Positions 36,444 through 44,907 of a stretch of 64,000 nt of DNA are shown one piece after another. Origin of the DNA: CAVQFB01 sp963711675. Lineage in GTDB: Bacteria > Acidobacteriota > Terriglobia > Terriglobales > Acidobacteriaceae. The notes beneath the pieces were generated by a model, which saw only the letters and a program-made list of their open reading frames with translations, searched no databases and was not told where the DNA came from. The stretch spans positions 682,001 to 746,000 of the forward strand of contig CAVQFB010000011.1 in NCBI GenBank assembly GCA_963711675.1, in the 5' to 3' direction. How positions within the stretch are numbered: the first letter of the stretch is position 1; every line of letters begins with the position of its first letter. Both the position numbers and the translations under genes were made by a program.

Positions 36444-38276
36444 CTAAATATTCTTCGGCGTCCGCTGATCCAGGTTCCTCAGTTCTTCCGCTTGCCGTCC
36501 GTGCAACCCAGGCGAGATGGCGAATGCCGTATCCATTCGCACCACGCCAGTATCGAAGTCGAGTTCGGGCACGCCTTCCAGGCAGCCCGTCGGACATTCC
36601 TCGATGCACACGCGACAGCCCTTGCAGTAGTCGACCAGAATCTTGTACAGGCCGTTCGAGCGTGCCGGGCGAGCGATGCACGGCTCCGGACAAACCAGAT
36701 AACAGTTGTCGCAGGCATTGCAGGTGCCGCAACTGAAACAGCGACCCGCTTCCTCGATCGCCTGCTCTTCGGAGAATGCCTGAATCACTTCCTCCTGCGT
36801 TTTGCGCCGGCTAGTCGGCGGCAGCAGCTTCTGCTGGACACGCGGGAAATGCGGGAAGTACGTCATGTTCATACGGTTCAGGTCGAAGATGACGTCGACC
36901 GGAATCGTGCGAGGCTGCAACGACTCGCCGCGCATCACCTTGTCAAGGTTGAAGGCAACCCGCTTGCCGTCGCCGACAGCGTTGACGACCATCAGCGGCT
37001 GCCCCGAACCCAGCTGCACAATATCGCCGGCGGCGAAGAAGTTCGTGTCGCCGAGACGTCCGAAGCGGTCAATCTTGATGGTGCCACGATCTGTCTTGAA
37101 CTCGTCCGGCAACCACTTGAGCGATGCGTGCTGCCCCACCGCAATGATCACGTTGTCGACCTTGAAGTGCTCGGCCGGAGCATCCCGGTTTATGGTGATG
37201 GGCGATGCATTGATGGCACCGGAGAAGCGGGCCGGATGGAGTTGTAAAGCCTCGACCTTGCCAGTTCCGAGCACTGCCGTAACCGCTCGACCGTGCACCA
37301 GCTCCACGCCTTCTTCGAGCATGTCGTGGAGATCTTCTGGCACAGCCGGCATCTCCTTCGGATTGGCCTCGACGGTGATCATGGTCACTTCCGCGGCGCC
37401 CTGCCGGAGCGCTTCGCGGGCACAGTCGATCGCGGTGTTCCCGCCACCTATGACCGCAACCCGGGCCCCCAGCTTGACCTTTGAGGTGCCCATGCCGATG
37501 TCGCGGAGGAACGGGAGACCGTACAGAACGCCTTCTTTGTTCTCGCCCTCGGCTCGCACGCTATTAGGATCGATCAGGCCCACGGCCAACACGCAGGCGT
37601 CATAGTTCTTCTTCAAGTCGTCCCACGTGACGTCCTTGCCGACTTCGGTATTGGTCTTGATCGTGATGCCGAGTTCGACGAGTCGCTCGATCTCACGATC
37701 GAGCACGTGCTGCGGGAGCACCCAGTCGGGGATACCGCCGCGATTCAGTCCACCCGCTTTGGGCGATTTCTCGAGAATCGTTACCTTGTAGCCGAGGCGC
37801 GCAAGCTGGTACGCAGCACTGTGGCCAGCGGGACCGGAACCAACAACGGCTACTTTCTTTCCGTTGGGCTTGCCTGCTTTGACTACGTCTTGCTTCAGGG
37901 CCTGTCCAAGATCACCGAGAAACCGCTCGACCGCACGGATCGAGATGGCCTCGTCATACTTTCCACGATTGCAGGCTTGTTCGCACGGGTGGTAGCACAC
38001 TCGCCCAGTCACCGACGGAAAGGGCATGTCTTCCTTGATGAGCGCATAGGCATCCAGATATTTGCCGCGCTTCACCAGATCGAGGTAGCCCTGGATCTTT
38101 TCGTTCGTTCCGCAGGCGTTGTTGCACGGTGGCAACTTGTCCCGGTACACCGGCCGGATCGAGCGCCAGTTGCCCGTGGGGAAAAGGTCCTGTCCCTTTT
38201 CCTGCGTTGGCGCGGGGGTGATGCCGGCGAACGGGATCTTGAGCCGGTCGGGAATGTGTGTGCCTTTAGTCGACAT
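36444..38276 (-). CDS. GltD-like FAD/NAD(P) oxidoreductase fused to a two-cluster ferredoxin
   Basis: The 610-residue protein has an N-terminal Cys-rich region (PPCNNACGTNEKIQGYL, CYHPCEQACNRGKYD) typical of glutamate-synthase small-subunit-like proteins. The FAD fold follows (VAVVGSGPAGHSAAYQLARLGYKV), then the NAD(P) fold (VAVIGGGNTAIDCAREALRQG). From about residue 515 comes a ferredoxin domain with CFSCGTCNACDNCYLVCP and CKGCRVCIEECPTGC. It takes the place of the separate delta ferredoxin subunit found in related oxidoreductases and should pass electrons from the 2-oxoacid to NAD(P)+. It lies between gamma (10-base gap) and alpha (119-base gap). System B has no such protein. Confidence 0.9.
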   Translation of the reverse strand: MSTKGTHIPDRLKIPFAGITPAPTQEKGQDLFPTGNWRSIRPVYRDKLPPCNNACGTNEKIQGYLDLVKRGKYLDAYALIKEDMPFPSVTGRVCYHPCEQACNRGKYDEAISIRAVERFLGDLGQALKQDVVKAGKPNGKKVAVVGSGPAGHSAAYQLARLGYKVTILEKSPKAGGLNRGGIPDWVLPQHVLDREIERLVELGITIKTNTEVGKDVTWDDLKKNYDACVLAVGLIDPNSVRAEGENKEGVLYGLPFLRDIGMGTSKVKLGARVAVIGGGNTAIDCAREALRQGAAEVTMITVEANPKEMPAVPEDLHDMLEEGVELVHGRAVTAVLGTGKVEALQLHPARFSGAINASPITINRDAPAEHFKVDNVIIAVGQHASLKWLPDEFKTDRGTIKIDRFGRLGDTNFFAAGDIVQLGSGQPLMVVNAVGDGKRVAFNLDKVMRGESLQPRTIPVDVIFDLNRMNMTYFPHFPRVQQKLLPPTSRRKTQEEVIQAFSEEQAIEEAGRCFSCGTCNACDNCYLVCPEPCIARPARSNGLYKILVDYCKGCRVCIEECPTGCLEGVPELDFDTGVVRMDTAFAISPGLHGRQAEELRNLDQRTPKNI

Positions 38277-38286
38277 GTTTTCCTTC

Positions 38287-38934
38287 CTACACAGCCACTG
38301 GATTCAGCGGCAGAATGTGCAACTGGTCGAGTGCCATTTCAAAAGCTCTTTTGTTCGCGATCATGGGCTCAATGGTTTCGAGCTTTACGATGCCGGTCGT
38401 CTTGACTACCGCAGCAATGAGCGGCGCGGCGATGTCGGGCGCGACGGACTTGTTACGCTCCGCGGCGCCTTCGGTCGAGAGGCGGTCGAGGCCAAGCTCA
38501 CCGAGCCGGTAATAGAGCCATTTGTGATCGGCAAGATGCGCGGCGTCCACGCAAACGAGTTGAGCTAACCGCTCGGCTCCCGGCACGAAGCGAATCATGT
38601 ACTCCGGCGAATAGTGGGTGTTGATGACGAGCGTGCCACCTGGAGGCATGCCGCGCATGTAGTCCCAACCCTTGACCATCGTGCCTTCCACCAAGACGAC
38701 GATGTTGGGCGCCTCATTTTCGTAGGTGAGCTCATTTTCGAGCACATGGTCGCTCACACGGCAATATTTGCGTGTGGGAGCGTTGGTGCGATCGGGATTG
38801 TCGACGTAGTTCTCCATGGCTTGCGCGTACTTTCCCTCAAGCCGCGCCGAAGCGGAAATGGAACCGACAATGTCGCGCCCCTCTTTGTCCATGATGATGC
38901 CGCGCGTCCAGACGGTGAGTTCGGTGTAACCCAT
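38287..38934 (-). CDS. 2-oxoacid oxidoreductase gamma subunit, system A
   Basis: The 215-residue protein matches the gamma (domain III) subunit of 2-oxoacid:acceptor oxidoreductases: MGYTELTVWTRGIIMDKEGRDIVGSISASARLEGKYAQAMENYVDNPDR, then NIVVLVEGTMVKGWDYMRGMPPGGTLVINTHYS. It begins two bases after the stop of the AAA ATPase gene. It has no ferredoxin domain, which is supplied by the GltD-like neighbour instead. In this family gamma closes the active site between alpha and beta. Sequence and operon position agree. Confidence 0.85.
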   Translation of the reverse strand: MGYTELTVWTRGIIMDKEGRDIVGSISASARLEGKYAQAMENYVDNPDRTNAPTRKYCRVSDHVLENELTYENEAPNIVVLVEGTMVKGWDYMRGMPPGGTLVINTHYSPEYMIRFVPGAERLAQLVCVDAAHLADHKWLYYRLGELGLDRLSTEGAAERNKSVAPDIAAPLIAAVVKTTGIVKLETIEPMIANKRAFEMALDQLHILPLNPVAV

Positions 38935-38936
38935 AA

Positions 38937-41189
38937 TCAGACCTCGTTCTCGCTTGGTAGACGGTCAGTTGCAGAATTTCCCGATCCGATTTTCGGCACG
39001 GGCGCTTTGCCTTGCTTGGGATTGCCTCGCTCGGACTCAAGAACTGACAGAAAGTCTGCGCGAGAGACGACAAAAGGCGGCACGCGAGTGCCCTCCTGAA
39101 ATTCCATGATCGCCAACAACGTCGCCTTCTTGCAGAGGCTTTCGATATCGGCGCCGGTGAGCCCTTCCATCCGATTCGCGAATTCATCGAAATCGACGTT
39201 AGGGGCTAGTGGCACGCGCCGGCAGCATAGGCGCATGATCGCGGCGCGCTCTGCGCCGTCGGGCTTGGCGAACTGAAGCACATAGTCGAAGCGCCCGCTT
39301 CGCATGAGGGCCGGCTCGATCCGCTCCTGGCGATTCGTGGCGGCCAGGAGAATTACGCCCTTGACGTCATGCAAGTTGTCGATCTCGCGCAAGAGTTGGC
39401 TGAGAATTCTTTGATAGACGTCGGTGCCGGGGTGGTCGGAACCGCATTTTGGCGCGACGGCGTCGATGGTGTCGAAGAACAGGATGCACGGCGCAGTCCG
39501 TCTCGCCTTTTTGAAAACTTCCCGCAACGCCCTCTCGGAATCGCCGAGCCACTTCGAGTAGAGCTGCGGACCGTCAATGGCGATGAGCGGAATCTGCTTC
39601 TCACCGGAGAGCGCACGCGCCATGGCCGTTTTTCCTGTGCCCGAAGGTCCCACCAGCAGAATGCCTCGCGGCCGCGCCAGTCCCACCTGCTCGTAGATCT
39701 CATCGCGCATGTGAGAGTGTTCGATGACGGCGTCGAGCAGGCGTTTTACGTCGTGGAGACCACCGAGAGATTCAAACGTGGTCGTGCTCTTCTCAATGTA
39801 GAACTCGCGGGTTGCGCTGGGCTCGACTTCCTTCAAGCCGGCAAGAAAGTCGTCGCGCGTGACGTGCAGGGACGCTACGTCGGCAGGGCTGTCGCCGCCT
39901 GCAAGCGGGTCAGCTGAGAGGAATCGACGCAAGGCAATCATGCCGACTTCCTGGCCCAGCGCCTCAAGATCTGCACCGACGAAGCCGTGGGAATGTTCGG
40001 CGATCTCCTGGAGATCGACATCCGGCGCGAGCGGCATAGCGCGCGTATGGATCCTGAGAATTTGCAGCCGCGCCTGCGTGTTCGGAACGCCGATTTCGAT
40101 TTCGCGATCGAAGCGGCCGGGACGGCGCAGTGCTGGGTCCAGGACTTCGGGAATGTTAGTCGCGCCGATGACGATGACCTGACCGCGCGCGACGAAGCCG
40201 TCCATCAGGCTGAGTAGCTGCGCCACAACACGCTTCTCAACTTCCCCGACTACTTCCGTGCGTTTGGGAGCGACGGCGTCGATCTCGTCGATGAACAGGA
40301 TCGCCGGCGCATGGCGGGCTGCATCCTCGAAGACCTCGCGGAGCTTGGCTTCGCTCTCGCCGTAAAACTTCCGCATGATCTCAGGACCGTTGAGATGAAT
40401 GAAGTGCACACGGCTTTCTGCAGCTACTGCGCGGGCGAGCAGAGTTTTGCCGGTGCCGGGAGGACCGTACAACAGCACGCCCTTGGGCGCGAGAATTCCC
40501 AAGCGCTCAAAGATGCGCGAATACTTCAGGGGCAACTCGACAATTTCACGCACCCGAGCCACTTCGCGCTCAAGGCCACCGATGTCCTCATAGGAGACCG
40601 CCGGAGCAGTGGCCGCAGTCTGATCGCTCTCCACAACGCGAATGTCGGTACGAGGGCCAATTACAACCGGCCCCGAGGGAATGGTGCGTACCACCTGGAA
40701 GTTCACTGCCTTGGCGTAGGTGGGCACGCGCACCACGCAGCCGCCGATGACGGGAACGCCCACGAGATCCTCGAGCATCCGGTCGGGCGCAATGGTCGCG
40801 GGTGCGGCTCCCACCCACAATGGCGTGAAGCGCACAGCTACTGCCTGCTCGTGCTCGATTCGCTCGACCGTCACCTGCTCCTGCAAACCCGCGCCACAAT
40901 TGCTGCGGCATGTCCCGTCGATCTGAATCATGCCTTCGTGTCCATCCTCAGAAAGCTCGGCGCGCGCAACCCCGATTGCAGCGCCGCTGATCCTCAGCAC
41001 GTCGCCCACGCTAGCATTAAGACTCTGCAGGTCGACCGGTGCGAGCCGGGCGATGGCTCGCCCGACGTCTTCGACACGTGCCTCGGCAACACGCAGTTTG
41101 ATGGCGGGTGCCTGGTGTGAAGAAGAAATCTCGACGCTGCGACTTGCAGCCTGTTCTTCACGTGTCAGCTTGTCGAGGATCGTGTCCAT
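38937..41189 (-). CDS. CDC48/VCP-type AAA+ ATPase with altered D2 site
   Basis: From ATG 41189 the protein has about 750 residues: a CDC48-like N domain (LRVAEARVEDVGRAIARLAPVDLQSLNASVGDVLRISG) and two AAA modules. D1 has Walker A GPPGTGKTLLARAVA and Walker B LFIDEIDAVAP. D2 has Walker A GPSGTGKTAMARALS, but Walker B reads LFFDTIDAVAP: the catalytic Glu is Thr. D2 should bind ATP but hydrolyse it poorly. Such proteins unfold or remodel complexes. A TTG at 41357 overlapping the regulator stop is an alternative start that adds 56 weakly conserved residues. The gene stands between a FadR-type regulator and the oxidoreductase gamma gene, an unusual place for it. Confidence 0.9.
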   Translation of the reverse strand: MDTILDKLTREEQAASRSVEISSSHQAPAIKLRVAEARVEDVGRAIARLAPVDLQSLNASVGDVLRISGAAIGVARAELSEDGHEGMIQIDGTCRSNCGAGLQEQVTVERIEHEQAVAVRFTPLWVGAAPATIAPDRMLEDLVGVPVIGGCVVRVPTYAKAVNFQVVRTIPSGPVVIGPRTDIRVVESDQTAATAPAVSYEDIGGLEREVARVREIVELPLKYSRIFERLGILAPKGVLLYGPPGTGKTLLARAVAAESRVHFIHLNGPEIMRKFYGESEAKLREVFEDAARHAPAILFIDEIDAVAPKRTEVVGEVEKRVVAQLLSLMDGFVARGQVIVIGATNIPEVLDPALRRPGRFDREIEIGVPNTQARLQILRIHTRAMPLAPDVDLQEIAEHSHGFVGADLEALGQEVGMIALRRFLSADPLAGGDSPADVASLHVTRDDFLAGLKEVEPSATREFYIEKSTTTFESLGGLHDVKRLLDAVIEHSHMRDEIYEQVGLARPRGILLVGPSGTGKTAMARALSGEKQIPLIAIDGPQLYSKWLGDSERALREVFKKARRTAPCILFFDTIDAVAPKCGSDHPGTDVYQRILSQLLREIDNLHDVKGVILLAATNRQERIEPALMRSGRFDYVLQFAKPDGAERAAIMRLCCRRVPLAPNVDFDEFANRMEGLTGADIESLCKKATLLAIMEFQEGTRVPPFVVSRADFLSVLESERGNPKQGKAPVPKIGSGNSATDRLPSENEV

Positions 41190-41353
41190 CTGCTGTTTCT
41201 CGATATGATCCGCACCAGGAGACGAACTGGCGCCTCGGATTGCGTCGTTTTCCCGCTCAGTCAATCGGATCAACCCCACATTGATACGCTGGACGGTACG
41301 CCGCTCGTCCCTTTGATGGGGGCTCTTGTCAGCGGCGAAAGAACTCTCTGCCT

Positions 41354-42061
41354 TCAAAATTTATCAAGCACGATCTCTTCGACGTCTTCGATGTGCCGCC
41401 GCATCGCAGCCTTCGCCGCTTCGGCATCATGGCGTTTGATCGCGGACAAGATCCGGCGGTGGCCAGCCAGCGACTTTTCCGGGCGCCCTTCCAGCTGCAG
41501 GGAGCGCGTGCGCGTGTCTCGGAGCAGGTCCATGACGATGTCGAGCACTTTCAGCACGACACTGTTGCCGGAAGCCAGGGCAATGTTGTAATGAAACTCC
41601 TGGTCCTCAGCGATAGCGACTTCGCCACGCGATACTTTGTCTACCTGACGCTGCAGAATCTCCTCAAGCTCGGAAATTTCATCGGGAGAAGCATGTGTGG
41701 CCGCGCGCGCAGCCAAAGGTGGTTCAAGCATCTTGCGAAAATCCAGGAGCTCACTGACCAGTTCATGCCTGCGCTTCAGGGCATCGGCAAAAGGGTTGAT
41801 TACCGCTTCGGATGATTTTTCGCGAACGATCGTGCCGGCGCCTTGTCGAGGCTCAACCAAGCCCATCAGTTCCAGGCCGCGAATGGCATCTCGGATGGAA
41901 CTTCGACTTACCTGGAGGACTTCAGCCAGTTCCCGTTCCGAAGGAAGTTTGTCGCCAGGTTTCAATTTGTTCAGAATCAGGCGCTCGATTTGTTTCGCGA
42001 CTTCTTCGTAGACCTTGTTTTTCCGGACTACTTCCAAATCGGGTTTGATCGATGCAGACAT
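41354..42061 (-). CDS. FadR-type GntR regulator, system A
   Basis: A 235-residue protein with a winged helix (KLKPGDKLPSERELAEVLQVSRSSIRDAIRGLELMGLVEPRQGAGTIV) and a C-terminal helical FCD effector domain (FRKMLEPPLAARAA, EFHYNIALASGN, HRRILSAIKRHDAEAAKAAMRRH). The FCD fold binds small organic acids, often with a metal. Start at ATG 42061; a TTG six bases upstream is possible. It heads the operon that contains the AAA ATPase and system A. It is closely similar to the regulator at 53571 (the block around EPRQG.GT.VRE...NP is shared). I infer an oxalate- or glyoxylate-responsive repressor. Confidence 0.92.
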   Translation of the reverse strand: MSASIKPDLEVVRKNKVYEEVAKQIERLILNKLKPGDKLPSERELAEVLQVSRSSIRDAIRGLELMGLVEPRQGAGTIVREKSSEAVINPFADALKRRHELVSELLDFRKMLEPPLAARAATHASPDEISELEEILQRQVDKVSRGEVAIAEDQEFHYNIALASGNSVVLKVLDIVMDLLRDTRTRSLQLEGRPEKSLAGHRRILSAIKRHDAEAAKAAMRRHIEDVEEIVLDKF

Positions 42062-42068
42062 AAGCAAG

Positions 42069-42126
42069 TGGTCCGATAAGTGGACCAGACGCAGGGAGTA
42101 TACCCCTGTCTTCCGGCCACTAGCAA
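42069..42126 (-). promoter_or_regulatory. Promoter and FadR-type operator of the system A operon
   Basis: On the minus strand TTGCTA (42126-42121) and TATACT (42102-42097) are 18 bases apart. The perfect inverted repeat TGGTCC-GATAAGT-GGACCA (42069-42087) lies nine bases after the -10, over the first transcribed bases, and ends eight bases before the ATG. The leader is therefore very short and no ribosome site is visible. The remaining gap to 42299 holds a weak hairpin (CCCGTCAAACGGG) only. Confidence 0.72.
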
Positions 42127-42298
42127 ATATTTTTTCTGCGGTAAAACTGCCATGAAAATCGGTCCCCCGTCAAACGGGTGTTTGGCGAGACATCCGACAA
42201 GACGATCTTTCGTGGCCAGAATAACGCACCTGAGAGGCGAGTGGCACACTGGATGGGTCGGCAGCTTCAACGCGGAATAGATCGTATCACGATCTTTA

Positions 42299-43282
42299 TT
42301 AGTACGAACGCTGAGGGCTTGCGGACTGCGCCAACAGCTTGGCGCAGTTGTAGACGGTTCGCGTGGTGGACATGGGGAGCCCGACACGCTCACCTAACTC
42401 GACGACCGCCCCGACCAGAGCTTCGAGCTCCATCGGACGGACCGCTTCGAGATCCTGAAGCATGGAAGTTTTGTGCTCGCCGATTTTCTCGGCGCCGGCG
42501 ATGCGCTGGTCGATGGAGACCGGCAACTCCATCCCCAACTTGCGGGAAACCTCTTCCACTTCCTGCATGATGCTTCGGATCACGGAACAGACTCCGGGAT
42601 CACGCACCATCTGAACCAGGGTAGCCCGCGTGAGCGCGCTCACGGGATTGAACGAAGCGTTTCCCAGAACCTTCACCCAAATCTCGTGACGGATACGAGT
42701 GGTGACCGGGCAGCGCAAACCTGAGGCGATGAGCGCCTCCGCAATTCGGCGGGAGCGGTCCGACCGCGTGCCGTCGGGCTCGCCGAGAGAAATGCGGTTG
42801 CCCTCGATATGCTGGACCACCCCCGGCGAGGAAATCTCGGTGGAAAAGTAAACGATGGACCCGACCACCTTTTGCGCTTCAATGGCCGAAGAGATCACGC
42901 CGCCGGGATCTACCCTCTCCAGCCGCAATCCTTCCCACTCTCCGCCGAAACCCTGGAAGTACCACCATGGAATTCCATTCTGCGTGCTGACGACGGTGGT
43001 ATCTGGTCCCGACACCGGGCGCAACTGAGGCGCGAGGTGTGGCAGGCCATGCGCCTTTACGCCAAGAAAGATCACGTCCACCAGTCCCACGTCTTCGAGG
43101 GAGCTGGCGATTGCGGGCCGGGCAACGAAATCTCCGTCGGCACTTTTCACCTGTACGCCCTGCTCCTGCATGGCGCGAAGATGAGGGCCGCGCGCAAACA
43201 GGGTGACATCGAATCCCGCCTGCGCCATGCGCGCACCGATGTAGGCTCCGATGGCTCCCGCTCCCGCGATCAGGAATCTCAT
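42299..43282 (-). CDS. PanE/ApbA-family reductase, candidate oxalyl-CoA reductase
   Basis: The 327-residue protein has the NADP-binding start MRFLIAGAGAIGAYIGARMAQAGFDVTLFARG and the ketopantoate-reductase fold with the catalytic Lys in IRHEIWVKVLGNASFNPVSALTRA. True 2-dehydropantoate reductases sit in pantothenate pathways, but no pan gene is near. Its ATG overlaps the stop of the oxalate-CoA-ligase-like gene by four bases. A member of this family (PanE2) was reported as the oxalyl-CoA reductase of Methylobacterium extorquens, making glyoxylate and free CoA from oxalyl-CoA and NADPH. By position I infer the same reaction here. Family assignment is firm, substrate is inference. Confidence 0.82.
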   Translation of the reverse strand: MRFLIAGAGAIGAYIGARMAQAGFDVTLFARGPHLRAMQEQGVQVKSADGDFVARPAIASSLEDVGLVDVIFLGVKAHGLPHLAPQLRPVSGPDTTVVSTQNGIPWWYFQGFGGEWEGLRLERVDPGGVISSAIEAQKVVGSIVYFSTEISSPGVVQHIEGNRISLGEPDGTRSDRSRRIAEALIASGLRCPVTTRIRHEIWVKVLGNASFNPVSALTRATLVQMVRDPGVCSVIRSIMQEVEEVSRKLGMELPVSIDQRIAGAEKIGEHKTSMLQDLEAVRPMELEALVGAVVELGERVGLPMSTTRTVYNCAKLLAQSASPQRSY

Positions 43283-44790
43283 CCCTGCTCATCCAGGAGC
43301 GCGGCGGCGACGGCGCGGCGGCGGATCTTTCCGGTTGCAGTGGTTGGGATGGTCTCGACCAGATAGATCTTCTTGGGACACTTGTATTCTGCCAGCCACT
43401 CGCGGCAGTGTTTGATGAGTGCAGCTTCGGTGAGGCTATGAGGTTCGTGCAGGATCACGGCGGCAGCCACTTCTTCTCCGAGAATGGGGTGCGCACAACC
43501 AAATGTGACGGCGGCGGCGACGGACGGATGCTTCAGCAAAACCTCATCGACTTCGTGCGGTGCGATGTTTTCGCCCCCGCGGATGATGATGTCTTTGATG
43601 CGTCCGGTCAAATGTAGATAGCAGTCCTGGTCAAGCCATCCTTCGTCACCGGTGCGGAACCATCCATTCACAAATGCGCGCGCGTTGGCGTCGGGATTGT
43701 TTTCATATCCGCGAAATACGTTGGCTCCCTGGATGGCGACCTCGCCGCGCTGGTTGGTGCCGAGATGATTGCCCGCGTTGTCCATGATGCTGATGCGCAA
43801 GCCCGCGCCGACGCCGACAGAGCCCGCTTTCCTATGCCGCGGGGGTAAAGGATTCGAAGTCATCTGGTGAGCGGCTTCGGTCATTCCGTACGCCTCGACG
43901 AAAGGCACGCCAAAAAGATCCTCGATTTTCTGAATGAGCTCGGCGGAGAGAGGAGCGCTACAGGAACGGATGAAACGCAGCGACTCCGCTTCCTCCGGTT
44001 TGTGTTGAGTACGCGCCAGAAGAAGCTGGTGCATCGTGGGCACTCCCGAATACCAGGTCACGCGATGATCCCGCACCGTCCGCCAGAAAGAAAGCGCATT
44101 GAACTTGGCGGGAACAATCACGGTCCCCCCCGAGAGCAGCGCTGACAGAGTCGAGCCGATCAACCCGTGTACGTGGAACAGCGGCATGACGCACAGGGAA
44201 ACATCTTCTTCGGAAAGAGCGTAAGTGTTGGCGATGTTGGCCGAGGAAACGGCGAGATTGAAATGAAGCAAGGGCACGCGCTTGGGCCGGCCCGTGCTTC
44301 CACTGGTGTGCAGGACCAAAGCAACGTCGTCGGGCCTGGGGTCGGGCGCCGACTTACCCCTTGGAGCGCCGACCATGTGAACTTCACCCCGGTTGTTCAT
44401 TTCCACCGAGAACACGGGGATCTTGCGGTCGGCAGCTGCGCTGCGCACGAATTCGGCGCCCACCGCCGGACAAAGCAGCAGGCGCGCATTGGTATCGCCG
44501 AGAAAAAACAGAAACTCCTCGTAGGGATACGCGGGATTCAAGGGAGCAGCAGTTCCTGCTATGGAAGCGGCCAGAAAGCTGACAATCGCAGGCAATCCGT
44601 TGGGAAGGGCGATCGCCACGGCATCCCCGCGGCGAATGCCGGCGGAGGCCAACGCGTTCGCCATGGTGAAAACCTGCTGTCGGAGCGAATCGTAGGTGAC
44701 GCGGATTCCAAACTCGGGAACGACAATCGCGGTGTGACTGTCCGCGAAATGCAAAACATCAAGAAGTGTGTCGACCGACTTCAGAGTCAT
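43279..44790 (-). CDS. Oxalate-CoA ligase-like acyl-CoA synthetase (AAE3/Pcs60 type)
   Basis: The 503-residue adenylate-forming enzyme carries the AMP motif LHTSGSTGRPKRVPL, PLFHVHGLIGSTLSALL, WYSGVPTMHQLLLAR, LRFIRSCSAPLS, VEAYGMTEAAHQMTSNPLPPRHRKAGSVG and the C-terminal hinge LTGRIKDIIIRGGENIAPHEV with Lys in TATGKIRRR. The blocks around RFIRSCSA and YGMTEA.H.M.SNPLP are those of plant AAE3 and yeast Pcs60, shown to be oxalyl-CoA synthetases. It would activate oxalate with ATP and CoA in the cytoplasm. It overlaps the PanE-like gene (ATGA) and lies 117 bases after the aminotransferase gene, a layout that makes a pathway from oxalate to glycine. No oxalyl-CoA decarboxylase is present. Confidence 0.88.
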   Translation of the reverse strand: MTLKSVDTLLDVLHFADSHTAIVVPEFGIRVTYDSLRQQVFTMANALASAGIRRGDAVAIALPNGLPAIVSFLAASIAGTAAPLNPAYPYEEFLFFLGDTNARLLLCPAVGAEFVRSAAADRKIPVFSVEMNNRGEVHMVGAPRGKSAPDPRPDDVALVLHTSGSTGRPKRVPLLHFNLAVSSANIANTYALSEEDVSLCVMPLFHVHGLIGSTLSALLSGGTVIVPAKFNALSFWRTVRDHRVTWYSGVPTMHQLLLARTQHKPEEAESLRFIRSCSAPLSAELIQKIEDLFGVPFVEAYGMTEAAHQMTSNPLPPRHRKAGSVGVGAGLRISIMDNAGNHLGTNQRGEVAIQGANVFRGYENNPDANARAFVNGWFRTGDEGWLDQDCYLHLTGRIKDIIIRGGENIAPHEVDEVLLKHPSVAAAVTFGCAHPILGEEVAAAVILHEPHSLTEAALIKHCREWLAEYKCPKKIYLVETIPTTATGKIRRRAVAAALLDEQG

Positions 44791-44907
44791 TCGTTGTGAC
44801 CTTTGGCGCGAGCCTTACGATGTTGGCGATTTATGAGTGCTCGGTATGAAGTAAGCGTGGCCTCCTGGGGGCCCGTCATCGTGCACGATGCGAGACGCCC
44901 TATGGAT

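Noticed and set aside
36396..37247. A 283-codon frame antisense to the GltD-ferredoxin gene
   Set aside because: It is a shadow of a gene whose cofactor motifs are complete.
42299..43282. Pantothenate-pathway ketopantoate reductase
   Set aside because: The fold fits, but no panB, panC or panD is near and the gene overlaps an oxalate-CoA-ligase-like gene, so the PanE2-type role is preferred.
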